From positions 50,023,757-50,087,756 of the forward strand of contig OZ022499.1 in the NCBI GenBank assembly GCA_963989385.1: DNA of 64,000 nucleotides, in the 5' to 3' direction. The DNA is from Ctena decussata (lineage: Eukaryota; Mollusca; Bivalvia; Lucinida; Lucinidae). Of the stretch, positions 20,996 through 32,140 are shown in pieces. Position numbers and translations under genes: made by a program. The notes below the pieces were generated by a model. That model saw only the letters and a program-made list of their open reading frames with translations, did not search any database and was not told the DNA's origin. Positions within the stretch are counted from its first letter, which is position 1. Each line of letters starts with the position of its first letter.

Positions 20996-21460
20996 GTGTC
21001 TGACTATGACAGCTGTGCACAGCTGGAGATGTTGGAAAGACATCGTAGGGTATCATAAAAATTTTAAGCATTGGGAATGATGGGTCTGAGCAAACAGGGC
21101 TGACCCATATCAGACTGTTCCTCAAGGAGCAACAGTTGGGTTTTACATGATAATATGTAATGCATTCAATTTGCCAAAGATTCAGATGGAATGGCAAACA
21201 GTCCACGTAATAGTAATACTATAAGCGAGTTCGGAGTTCCGAGTTTCCGGTTGGACTGGAGGAGAAAGGTCATGTGTGGAAAAACCCGATAGGTCATCAT
21301 TACGGTTACCTGGTCAGCCAATATAAAACACGTTTTTCATGATTAAAAATCATTGATGTGATTGAAAATTGTTTTCAACTCAGAGAAAATGGATATTCAC
21401 ATTATTTTAGCAAGATAGAATAGACAGGGAATGTTTATAAATTGAAATATTTGTCGATAT
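20996..21460. other. Unassigned intergenic sequence
   Basis: No gene or clear repeat structure. The phrase gatggaatggcaaacagtcc near 21185 is similar to part of the F2 hairpin. Confidence 0.45.
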
Positions 21461-22403
21461 CAGGGATCTCCCCAGACCATTAAGGCATGTCGCTTGCAAC
21501 ATGCCTTCCTCTTCAAATTACCTTTGCAACATGCCTTAATTTCCAATGAAAATTTATTAAAGTACTATTATTTTCATTTCTTAGCCAGTAAAGTTGTTTT
21601 AAATGCATTAAGGTGCATCAATAAAGTATTTATGATGTAAATTTAGGTTAATTTTGACAAAACATTAAAGGATTTTAAAAATCAACAAACCAAAATCTGA
21701 CTTTTGTGCTAAAAGCGGGGCTATTACTAAAACCTTGTACCATACCGCACCGCACCGGCTAAAACCTTGTACCGCACTCACCGAAATTTCCGTACAGTGT
21801 CGAGTAAATTCCGAACTTAACCGCACTCACGTTATATGCTATCTTTATATACAGGATTGTTCCTGTCTTTCTTTGTGTGAGTAAATATTAAATCTACTAA
21901 TAAAAATTTACTTTATGTCGTATTTATGTCAACTAAAACACATCTTTTTTTAAATATATATATATGAAGGATCGTTTTTCTTTTTGGCAGTGGCTAGGGG
22001 TCCGGTACCGGATCTCTAGCCTCTACGGCTAGAGGTCCGGTACCGGACCTCTAGCGGTATAGGCTAGAGGTCCGGTACCGGGTCTCTAGCTATTTCTAAC
22101 GTGGTGGCTAGGGATCCGGAATTATATTTTGTATATCGATCAATTTGTTAAAAGAAGTGTTTTGTATTCATAATGGACAGTTGCAACCGTTCCACTATTG
22201 ATTTCTGTAATTGTTTATTACGCTTGATAAGTTGGGCCGATCGGATGTTGCAATTATAATGTCAAAGTTAGTGAGATAGGTTTTCCGTAAGATGTTAAAA
22301 GGCTTGTTTTGTTTGGAACATGCATGATTTACTTCAAAACCCTACACCATTTCACTGTAGGGGTTATCTCCAGTCGGTTATCTATGTTTTATTACGTCAG
22401 ACG

Positions 22404-22407
22404 GACT

Positions 22408-22473
<66 letters not shown>

Positions 22474-22494
22474 GAGATAGATAGAGAGATAGAT
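22404..22494 (+). repeat. GACA/GATA compound microsatellite
   Basis: About nine agac units followed by about a dozen agat units with a few agag interruptions. Lies inside the MULE-like element and truncates its coding fragment. Confidence 0.95.
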
Positions 22495-22809
22495 AGATAC
22501 CTCTGTTCTCTCAACCCTGTCCCGTGACTTAAATTTCTTGCCGCCATGTATACAGCTGAATTTAATCTCATAGTACTTCAGCCTTGGGTTCAGTATCCTA
22601 TTCGTTATGCGCGGTTGGGCATTTTCTACTGTTTTTGAATCTCTTTTAAAGAACTGAACACTTTCTACATTTTGATAGCGCTCTATTGCGCTTTCAAATG
22701 CACGAAAGTCTTCAAATTTTTGTCCGATGTGAATATTGAGCCATTCTGGCCATATGACCCGAATCTTGTTTGAAATGGACAAAATTGTACGGTGAATGAG
22801 TAATAACAT
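22495..22809 (-). pseudogene. ZSWIM3/FAR1-like (MULE) transposase N-terminal fragment
   Basis: Starting at the ATG at 22809 the frame encodes HIGQKFEDFRAFESAIERYQ, then VQFFKRDSKTVENAQPRI, then LKYYEIKFSCIHGGKKFKSR. This pattern (GxxFxxxxxxxxAIxxY ... RDSxT ... YYEIKFxCIHGGxxFKSR) is the N-terminal DNA-binding domain of ZSWIM3-like proteins derived from MULE transposases, recognised from memory. About 100 residues remain. The frame then runs into a GACA/GATA microsatellite (repeating SIYL), and no catalytic DDE core or SWIM zinc finger follows. It may be an intact first exon, but no continuation lies within the TIRs. Function unlikely. Confidence 0.65.
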
Positions 22810-24019
22810 AATTATTTTTGCTTTGCATTATCTATTATAAAAGATCTGTTTTTCGGCGACAAATGAGCATCTCAGACAATAGGCTCATTTCACTGGCTAG
22901 TTTTGTAGAGTTATGAAAACATTAATCAACCTCGTTAACGCAGTATTTGTTATTCGCACATTCGCGACTAGATGAAGCATATACTTTGATAGAACTAATC
23001 AATGCAATTATCATTTTCATGCATCGATAAAAAACACAAACACTGCAAACAGTTTAATTTATAATGATTATAATTGAAAAGGAGAGAAAAATAAGAATAA
23101 AATTTTATTCGTTTATTTTACACAATCATTGTGCGTTCTAACCGGGTTTACTAGACTAAAGTAGATTCCCTATACAAAATGAAGTGTATCGAAACTCTCG
23201 CAAGGAAATGCTATTTAAACCAATCAATAACATACTACCGGATCCCTAGCCTCCACGAGACCCGGTACCGGACCTCTAGCCCATAACGCTAGAGGTCCGG
23301 TCCCGGACCCCTAGCCGTAGAAGCTAGAGATCCGGTACCGGACCCCTAGACACTGCCTTTCTTTTTTCTGCAAGCAAACTCTCAATTCAATACTTTGAAT
23401 ATCTTCTATGCATGCATAATTATATGACAAATGTACATTATACTGTCATAGCTTTTTCTTCAAAGAATTTATACATCTGTTTCTCTGGTGATTGCAACAC
23501 AGACATACTTTTAAGGGTTACTTCCAACCCAAGTAGGATTTTTTTCAGATAGATATATATCATATGTATGTGCGATTTTTTTTAAACTCTAGGCAGTTAT
23601 ACGGATAAAGTTACCCTAAAACAAAAAAATTATTGAAAGTATATCACAGTCTTGTACTTTTCATCAGTAAACCCAGCCAAATTTAAACACCATGGACTAC
23701 CGTGTAATAGTTACCCTGAGAACATAATGAAATGCATAAAACCGCTACTAAAATCCTTTTTGAGGTTGGGCAATTAAGGTTTCAGTATAATATAAATATA
23801 ATATATACTTCCAGTACATTAACATGTCTGATAAACAAACTTATTTACAGAATCAGCATATACCAAGTAACATACAATTGACTATGGCAGAGTCCGTAAA
23901 ATTCGGTAGGGTTCGGAAATCTTCGGCGGTGCGGTACTCTATTTTACCCCGGTGCGGTACAAGGTTTTAGTAATAGCCTAAAAGCGACATGCCTTCTAAA
24001 ATTTCTGGGGAGAACACTG

Positions 24020-24856
24020 GATATATTGGTGTGTTACACTTTGCGTATACGGCTTTTGGCATCTGTGACCTCTGACCTCAGAGAGCAAAATCTGATTTTG
24101 CACATGCGCAGTGGGGAACTAAGAACTTGCTTATTACTATCATGGTCTCCCTTCCTCTGACACAGTTGTAATTCCATGGGATCATTTTAATGGTGCAATG
24201 GAAAAAATTGCTTTTCAAATTCATTTTGCAAAGCTTCCACCAAAGTTTTAATTAATTGCTTTTGTTATTTATTTTCAGTTGATATGCTGAGTGCTGTAGA
24301 GGCCGTAAACCTCAAGTGTACGAATCCACAACCTGTACGAATCTATAACCTGTCAATCTACTAAATCAAAACAGAAAGTTGAATTTTTTGTGTTCAGACT
24401 GACAACTTTTCAAGCACTTAAAATACTTTGGTTTGTGAAATACATGAATTGTAGTTGATCTGCAATGCTATATCTGATGAAATACTAAAAGTTGCTTGTT
24501 AGTTTTCTTTAAAAACAAAATTTTAAAGAGATTTTTGAAGACAAGCACAAAACGTACACTATTCCCGGAAATTCCCAGATTGCTGGTTCTGACTCCAAGT
24601 ACAATACTATTCACCAACCGCTTCATGAGCCGGATACCAAATTTCAAGGGACTGAACTGAAAGTAAAATTTTCAGGTGGCACATCAACAACTTTTCTTGT
24701 AGGGTGCACACTAGTAAGTTCTAACAACATCTCAGTGATACCAGTCACTCATCATTCAGTTAGGCTTGAAATCAGTCAGAACTTGAAATTGACCGAACCT
24801 CAATGACAATCTCTCTCACTCTCTCACAAAAATACACTAATAGTGGCTGATGCAGA
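24020..24856. other. Unassigned intergenic sequence
   Basis: AT-rich. No conserved coding segment, TIR pair or tandem repeat found. Confidence 0.5.
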
Positions 24857-24857
24857 A

Positions 24858-24891
<34 letters not shown>

Positions 24892-24907
24892 TGCGGGGGG
24901 GGGGGGG
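24858..24907 (+). repeat. Poly-G tract (33 G, atgc, 13 G)
   Basis: An uninterrupted run of 33 G, then atgc and 13 more G. Similar runs occur at 13233-13260 and 14102-14131 and a C run at about 1079-1091. Likely G-quadruplex forming and error-prone in sequencing. Confidence 0.9.
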
Positions 24908-25217
24908 TTCAAACAAACCCCCTATTCAGCCTAAACAGTGACCTATATATAAATACAGGGCATCTATATATGTCACTTATTTCATTTTCATGGGGATTTT
25001 CAGAAAAATAGTCAAACTGCACAGATCGAACCCCCTCTGCTAATCAGAACCCTATCCAAACTTCCTTGATCAGCCCCTGACACAGGCTGCATATTTCAGT
25101 TTTCTCATCAATAAATAATTGATGAAGTTAATGAGTCTGTTAATTAAATCACTCTAAATTCAAAATTCACCAATTTATGTTGTCATGCTTTCATTTTCTT
25201 TACTTTCTATATTATAA

Positions 25218-28200
25218 ACATGCTGGTAACGGACAACACATGTATACTGGTAACAGACCAAATATACTGGTGACAAACCATGTATAATGGTTTCAAATGA
25301 CAGATCATACATACTGATGACAGACCATACATACTGGTGACAGACCATATATACTGGTGACAACCAATATTTACTGGTGACAAATGAAAGATCATACACA
25401 ATCGTGACAGACCATATACTGGTGATCATACATACTGGTGACGGACTATATATATACTGGTGCCAAAAATGTACTGTAACAGATGAAAGATCATACAAAC
25501 TGGTGACAGACCATTATACTGTTGACAAACCATATACAGTGGTGGCAGATGATAGATTATACATGCAAGTGAAAGACCATACACACAGGTAATAGACAAT
25601 CTATACTGATTACAGATGATAGATCATAAATATTGGAAACAGACCAGACATACTGATTATATACCATATATACTTGTGACAGATGATAGATAGTACATAC
25701 TAGCAACAGACCATACATACTGGTAACAGAACATATATACTGGTGATATATGAAAGATCATTCATACTGGTCACAGACTATACATACTGGTGACAGACTA
25801 TACATACATACTGATGACATACCATATATACACACTGGTGACTGACCATACAATCATACTGGCAGATGAAAGATCAAACATACTGGTGACAGGCCACAAA
25901 CATATTGGTGACAGACCATATTCACTAGTGACAGACCATATACACTGGTGAAAAATGATAGATCATAGAACCTGGAGAACATACATACATACTGGTGACA
26001 GACAATATATACATTCTTGTGATAGAACATACATACTGGTAGAACATGATAGATTTTATATACAGGTGACAGACCATATAAATTAGTTATAGATGATAGA
26101 TCAAACATACTTTTGGCAGAACATATATACTGGTAATAGACCATGTATACTGGTTACAGATGATAGATCATAAATACTGGTGACAGACCGTACATACTGC
26201 AGACAGACAATTCATACTGGTGACAGGCTTTATATACCGTACAGATGACAGATCATACATACTGGTGACAGACAAATCATATATAGTGGTGATTTACCAT
26301 ATATTTTGGTGGCAAATCATATATACTGGTGACAGATGATATATCAAACTTACTGGTGACAGACGATACATACACATAGCAGACCATCTATACTGGCAAC
26401 AGATAATAGATCATTCATACTGGTGACAGGCAAAACATACATAGTAGTGATAGACCTTATATATTAGTGACAAACTTTAATATTGGTGATTGATGATGTA
26501 TCATACATACTGGTGACAGACCATACATACTCATAACAGACCATATATACTGGTAACAGATGATATACCATACATACTGGTGACAGACCATACACACTCA
26601 TAACAGACCATATATACTGGTGACAAACCATATATATCAGTGACAGATGATAGGTCATACATACTGGTAACAGACAATACATACATAGTGGTGATAGACC
26701 ATATATATTGGTGACAAACCATCTTTACTGGTGACAGACAATATATCATACATGCTGGTGACAGACTATACATATTTATAGCAGACCATATTTACTGGTG
26801 ACAGACCATTTATACTTGTGGCAGACAATAGATAATACATACCGGTGATAGACAATACATACATAGTGGTGATTGACCATATACACTAATGACAGATGAC
26901 AGATCTTACATACTGGTGACAGACCATACATACTGGTACAAGACTTTACACAGTAGTAACAGATCATACATACTAGTGACAGACCATTCATACTTTGATG
27001 ACATATCTTACTGATAACAGCCCATATACTCTGAGAATAGAGCAAACATAATGATTTAAGAATAAAAGAACAAACAAATTAGTGTCAGAACATGCATACA
27101 ACTGCAAACCATAACTACTGTGGACATGCCATACATGGTTACAGTCCATACATATGGGTGATAGATCTTTACATTGGTGACAAATTATACCTACTGGCGA
27201 CAGACCATATATTCTGGTACAGTGGATATATCTTATATACTGGTACCAGACTGTATTTACTGGTGACAGAACATACATACATGCTTTCATACATGTTGCT
27301 GACAGACCATACAGACATGTGATTGATCATAGACAGTGGTAAACAACTACACATATTGTCATCATAGTATACATACCAATAACAGACTATACATACTGGT
27401 TACACACCATAAATACAGGTGATAAACCAAAGATACAGATGATAGATCATACAAAGTGGTGACGGACCATACATTCTAGCAAAAGCAATGCATACAGGAC
27501 TGGTGATAGAGCATATTGGTACATACTGGTGACTGAACAAAGATGCTAGTGAATTAGCATTTTTATGGTGACAGACCATGTATACTGGTGACAGAATTCA
27601 CCTTTTGGTGACAGACCATACACACTAGTGACAGACCATACATAATGCAGACTGACAGTACAAACTGTTGACAGGACACAGATTCTGGTGTTTGAGCATA
27701 CATACTGGTGACAGACTGGACATGCTAGTGATAGAATATATGATCTAGTACATACTGGTAACAGAATATAGACACTAGTTATTTTGGCATACCTACTGGC
27801 AACAGAACATAACTATTGGTGACAGCAGATCCTCTGGAAGCAAGGAACACACCAAAGAATTGAAAATAGCAGACATGGTTTAAAAATGTGCAGTATTGCA
27901 ATATTGCAACACTGCCCATGCCCCCTAGCAACAGAGCGTTAACTCCATTTTCAAACTGACTCAGAATGAGCCTAATGATAGAGGACTAGATATATCTGTA
28001 CTATGATGATGTATGGGGAGACTTTTTTATGGCTGCAGACCATAGTTGCTGGTGACAGAACTTTCTGGTGAAAGACTAGACACCAGTGACTGAGCATAAC
28101 TGCTGGTGACAGATTACACATTGATTACAGAACATATGTATTGGCTACATACCATACATACTGTTTATAGACCATGCGTAATGATTACAGAGCATGCCTA

Positions 28201-29075
28201 GCTATTGATTACAGGCATGCTGCTGACAGACCATACATACTAGTGACAGAACATATATGCACTGGAGACTGACTGTACATACTGGTGACAGAACATAGAT
28301 TCTGGTGATTATGGATATGTATTGGAGACAGACTGTTCTAGTGACAGAGCATATGTTCCAATAGATACTAATGACAATACAAAGAAACTGTTGAATGAGC
28401 ATACATATTGGTGACAGAACATACTGTTAATAACAGACCATACATACTGCTGACAGAACATACATTCTGGTGACAGACAATACATGTACATACTGTTGAC
28501 AGATCATACAGACCATACATACTTGTGACTGTTACTGTGACAGACCGTACACCTGGTGACACCAGTATGTATGGGCTGGTACCAGTAATTGAATTGTCTG
28601 TCACCAGTTTATATGATCTATTATGATCTATTATCCGTATGTATGGACTGCCACCAGTATGTATGATCTATTATCTGTAAATATGGTGTTTCACCGGTGT
28701 GTACTCTTGTCAACTGAAGGGATGGTGTTCACCAGTATGTATGGACAGTCACCATATTGTACAGTTTGCCAACAGTATAGTCTGTTACCAGTATGTATGA
28801 TCTATCATCAGTGTGTATTGTCTACCACATATGTTAGGTCTGTCACCAGTCTGTATGGTTGTCAACAGTATGTATGGTTTATCACATGACTGTCAACAGT
28901 CTAAATGGTTTGTCACTTGTATGTAAGGTCTGTCACCATAATGCATGAGCTATCACCTGTAGATATGGTGTGTCACCAGTATGTCTGGTGTACCACCAGT
29001 ATGTATGGTCTGTCACCTATACCAATTATATCAGCTGTGTTTATAGTCTGTCACCAGTATGTATGATCTGTTCAT
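25218..29075. repeat. Degenerate ~20-bp GGTGACAG minisatellite with strand reversal
   Basis: Roughly 3.8 kb of variants of accatacatactggtgacag, often alternating with gatgatagatcatac. From 25218 to about 28560 the unit reads on the plus strand; from there to about 29075 it reads as its complement (caccagtatgtatggtctgt). The switch point is the palindrome-like ctggtgacaccag. About 200 bp near 27830-28040 is non-repetitive. It yields many spurious ORFs rich in SPVYMVCHQY. Confidence 0.9.
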
Positions 29076-29573
29076 CATAGTTTTCACAGAATGCGTCAGT
29101 GAAGGAGAGAGGGCTGTTCGTTGCCTGCCAAGAACTGTCCATCACTTCTTTCTTTCAAACTTTTGGGGTTTAGCTAAGTACTCTGAAGAAGTTAAATACA
29201 GAAATGTGCGTTTGTTGCATCAAGTTCGGTATTAATTATATTTCAATGATTTTTATCTGTCTGGAGAGGGCTGTTCTTTGTGATAATGGCTTCATATAAA
29301 TGTCTGTCTTTTATTATGTGAGGTGCTTTTTCATAATTATTATTATTTCTCTTTCAGGTCAGAATTTACAGTGGGGACCCCGATCAGCTCAATTTTACTA
29401 TTTGCAAACATTCGCACTGTCTGCTACTTGCATAAAACGAATGGATCATGAGAAATCTCAGCCACAAAACAAAAGCTCTGGCTAGACTGCTCTGATTCAC
29501 AGACTGGTTGGAGTCTTTGCTGTTGGCAGGTAAGAAAGCCACCTTTTTGCATGTAGCAGCTCAAATATCAAAT
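29076..29573. other. Unassigned sequence beside the minisatellite
   Basis: Contains a good acceptor-like tract (attatttctctttcag at about 29358) followed by 40 open codons (GQNLQWGPRSAQFYYLQTF). No family recognised and no donor partner, so not called an exon. Duplicated at 58501-58998. Confidence 0.4.
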
Positions 29574-29815
29574 GAGCCGCTACAGGACAAAACCAAAAAA
29601 CCAACAAAGTGGCATACGTGCTCAGCCAAGACTCAGATCAGCCTGGGCATCTGCCCAGTCTGATCAGTCATTGCTGTCTGCATGAAACTAGCTTAGACCC
29701 TTAGCTACCCTTTAAGTGTCTAGCAAAGCTCTGATTAGACTGGGCAGATGCCCAGGCTGATCTGAGTCTCCGCATGGTGCACATGCCACTTTGTTGGTTT
29801 TGTTGTGTCGTGGCT
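29574..29815. mobile_element. Palindromic MITE family F3
   Basis: Left ggacaaaaccaaaaaaccaa caaagtggc; right ccactttgttggttttgttg tgtcgtggct. Internal gatcagcctgggcatctgcc mirrors cagatgcccaggctgatctg. Duplicated at 58999-59240. Confidence 0.8.
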
Positions 29816-30237
29816 GAAATCATTTATTATCAAGGAGACAAATTAAAAAAAAACTACATTTCTTTACTAACATTTTATTCATTTAATTCAATTGACAGGA
29901 ACTGTTCCTTCTTAAACTAAAATATACATATAAAGATCTCTTAAAATAAATTCTAATTTACAGTGGAGTCTAAGTAAAAAGGTGCCTTCATAAGAAAATA
30001 AAAGAAATGTGTCCATAGTAAACAGATGTCCCCATCTAACACCTTCTCAAGGAAGTTGCTAATTATAGAGCTGCTTATCAAAGCCTTATCCTAAACCCAA
30101 TGTGCATGTATGCACAGAGGAACATCTGTACAGACCCAAACATTAAATGTCCCTCCAAACCATGCACAGTGTAGGGGAATATGAATGCCATCATGAAAAG
30201 ATCAGAACAAGGATGCATGGCAGTAAACACTGCCCAG

Positions 30238-30368
30238 GTTATAAAACTTGAGAATAATCTCAAACTCAAAATAAAGCACACTGATTGGCTGCTTCTGAGC
30301 ATGTGCTTGGAAGCAGCCAATCAGTGTGCTTTATTTTGAGTTTGAGAATGTACTCAAGTTTTATAACC
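30238..30368. repeat. Long palindrome, about 59-bp arms, 13-nt loop
   Basis: Left ggttataaaacttgagaata … tcaaactcaaaataaagcac actgattggctgcttc; right gaagcagccaatcagtgtgc … gagtttgagaatgtactcaag ttttataacc. Only a few mismatches near the outer third. Duplicated at 59663-59793. Confidence 0.9.
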
Positions 30369-30824
30369 TCTGGGCCAAGTTTTTCATTGCACTACATGTG
30401 AACAATGGCCTTAGTCAAACTGTGCAGGTTACCTTAATATTGTGAGATTTTTAATTTTCATGTTTCGAGAAGTTTTCATATGTAAAGTCCTTTATCCTTT
30501 ACAAAATTTTCATGTTTTTGTTTTCAAAAGCTCACTGTTATGTCTTATTTTCCAGTATATGGCACCATCTAATAAATAAATGATGATAAATGTTGGTCAC
30601 ATGTCATAAAGTACATTGGTTATAATGTCTTATAGACAGACTTAGATGGATGACTTAATATAATTCTAACAAATACACCCACCCTACAAAAATCCTAAAA
30701 CCAATAATTTATTGATCATAATATGCTCCTCCTACAAATATTTTCATGAGATCTATTCTAAAACATGTGAAGAACTAACTTTTTACAATAATGATTAGCC
30801 AGATGAGAAATCCCACAATGTAGG

Positions 30825-31057
30825 GTGAATGGTACACTTTCAGGGGAAGCAACCCTGTCCTTTTATTTTTGTCTCCCATTTGCACTGGGGTCAACTCTTA
30901 AAGGAAAGAATTTCCTCTTCAAGGAGCAAATTCTTTCCTTTAAGATGAGACTCCTTTAAAAAGGGTTTTAACACCCAGGGAAGCAAACAGGATGTCTCGA
31001 AAGTTGACTCCCTTTGAAAAAAAAAAAAGGCAGAAAAACAAGGGTGTACTCATGCAG
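30825..31057 (+). mobile_element. MITE family F1, apparently complete copy
   Basis: Starts gaatggtacactttcagggg aagcaacc and ends gcagaaaaacaagggtgtac. The central palindrome aaaggaaagaatttcctctt / gagcaaattctttccttt and the flanking ggggtcaactctt / gagactcctttaa define the family. Duplicated at about 60250-60482. Confidence 0.75.
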
Positions 31058-31904
31058 CTTAAAAATGTGAACAGCTAAAACCTAGTCCAGCCCGCTCATC
31101 TGCACAGCTTGCTCAGAGCATTTGCTGTTTACTGTACATTTTCTAGTAGAGGTCCATATAAAGGTAGGTTTTGAAAATAATTATGACAGTAGTTCTGTTT
31201 AACTTTACAAGAATCTAAAAGAATTCTGCACAATGCTGGGTCTCCCTGTTTCTGTAAAGCCACTCCTGTGCTAAACCAGAAAACTTAGAAAAAGTTTATG
31301 CCGCTCCCAAGACTGCTACCACAAAAAGTAGTACCTATGTCTCCCTTTTTACTAGTCGTAGGCGAGAGGAAAACATATGTATGTTGCGACCCTCGTTAGA
31401 AATGCCTTACCAAGGCATTTCTTATTAAGGGTCACAACATATGCTTTATCAAACTGAAAAATATGAAAATTATCCCATATTTGTCCTCAAAACCATGCCT
31501 TTTCTGGACCTCTGTCTAGGTCATCTAGACATTAATAGTTACTATTTTTACAGCAAAAGTTACTATTTTTACAGCAAAATCAATGATCAAACTGTAAGAA
31601 TGTACAGGCTGGTCCGGGTCTTTGCTGCTGCATATAAACTGTATGACACCATATGCAGTTTTCTGAGCATGGTAGGATTCCCCATAATTATCCAGACAGT
31701 TATAATTTCTAGGCATTTTCAAGCAAATACACAAACTATAGTCACAACAATTAAACAATTAAGGTGTCAGACTCATCATGACGAATACAGGCAAATCAAT
31801 AAATTCCCCAAAATGCAGACAAACCTTGCATTTTGCTGTCGTCAACTTTAAGATTCCAGAGAAATTGTCATGCATCATATTTTACGTCTGCCAACTTTGA
31901 TTAA

Positions 31905-32140
31905 AGTGAATGGGTACACTTTCACAGAAAGCAACTCTGCTATTTTCAGTTTTGGCTCCTTTCTCAATGGGGGGTCAACTCTTAAAGGAAAGAATTTGCT
32001 CCTAGAGGAGCAATTCTTTCCTTTACGAGTAGACCCCCTTTGGAAGGCCTTCATCCATCAGGAAAGTAAACAGGAAGTCAAGATAATTGTTCCCCTTTGT
32101 AAAAAAGCAGAAAAACATGGCGGTGTAACCATATAAAGTA
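31905..32140 (+). mobile_element. MITE family F1 (unit 1 copy; repeated in each tandem unit)
   Basis: Starts tgggtacactttcacagaaa gcaac and ends gcagaaaaacatggcggtgt aacc. Centre cttaaaggaaagaatttgct / gagcaattctttcctttacg. The small ORF across it (88 codons) is a by-product. Confidence 0.75.

Larger units (their letters stand above)
21986..23357. mobile_element. MULE-like DNA transposon with long TIRs, 1,372 bp
   Basis: TIRs of about 120-145 bp. Left ggcagtggctaggggtccgg taccggatctctagc; the right end on the other strand is ggcagtgtctaggggtccgg taccggatctctagc. Each TIR carries several palindromic tccggtaccgga modules separated by ctagaggt/acctctag. The flanks show an exact 9-bp duplication tttcttttt (21977-21985 and 23358-23366), the length typical of Mutator-like elements; its low complexity weakens this a little. 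It encloses a minus-strand fragment of a ZSWIM3/FAR1-like DNA-binding domain and a GACA/GATA microsatellite. Probably a deletion derivative. Confidence 0.8.
21718..23978. mobile_element. Middle nested TIR element, 2,261 bp
   Basis: Left gggctattactaaaaccttg taccataccgcaccg; the right end on the other strand is ggctattactaaaaccttgt accgcaccgg. The flanks repeat taaaagcg exactly (21710-21717 and 23979-23986), an 8-bp target duplication. Subterminal accgcac(c/t)g repeats occur on both sides. No transposase outside the nested element. Confidence 0.75.
21461..24019. mobile_element. Outer MITE of a three-level nest (CAGGGATCTCCCCAG ends)
   Basis: Left cagggatctccccagaccat taaggcatgtcgc (21461-21493). 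The right end on the other strand is cagtgttctccccagaaatt then aaggcatgtcgc (23984-24019). Without the internal insertion it would be about 290 bp. CAG-type ends suggest hAT, but only a gatat match is visible flanking both sides, so the class is uncertain. Confidence 0.65.

Noticed and set aside
25175..28889. Many ORFs with SPVYMVCHQY-type repeats (and duplicates at 54600-58314)
   Set aside because: They are translations of the degenerate ~20-bp minisatellite in different frames and both strands, with frequent stops.
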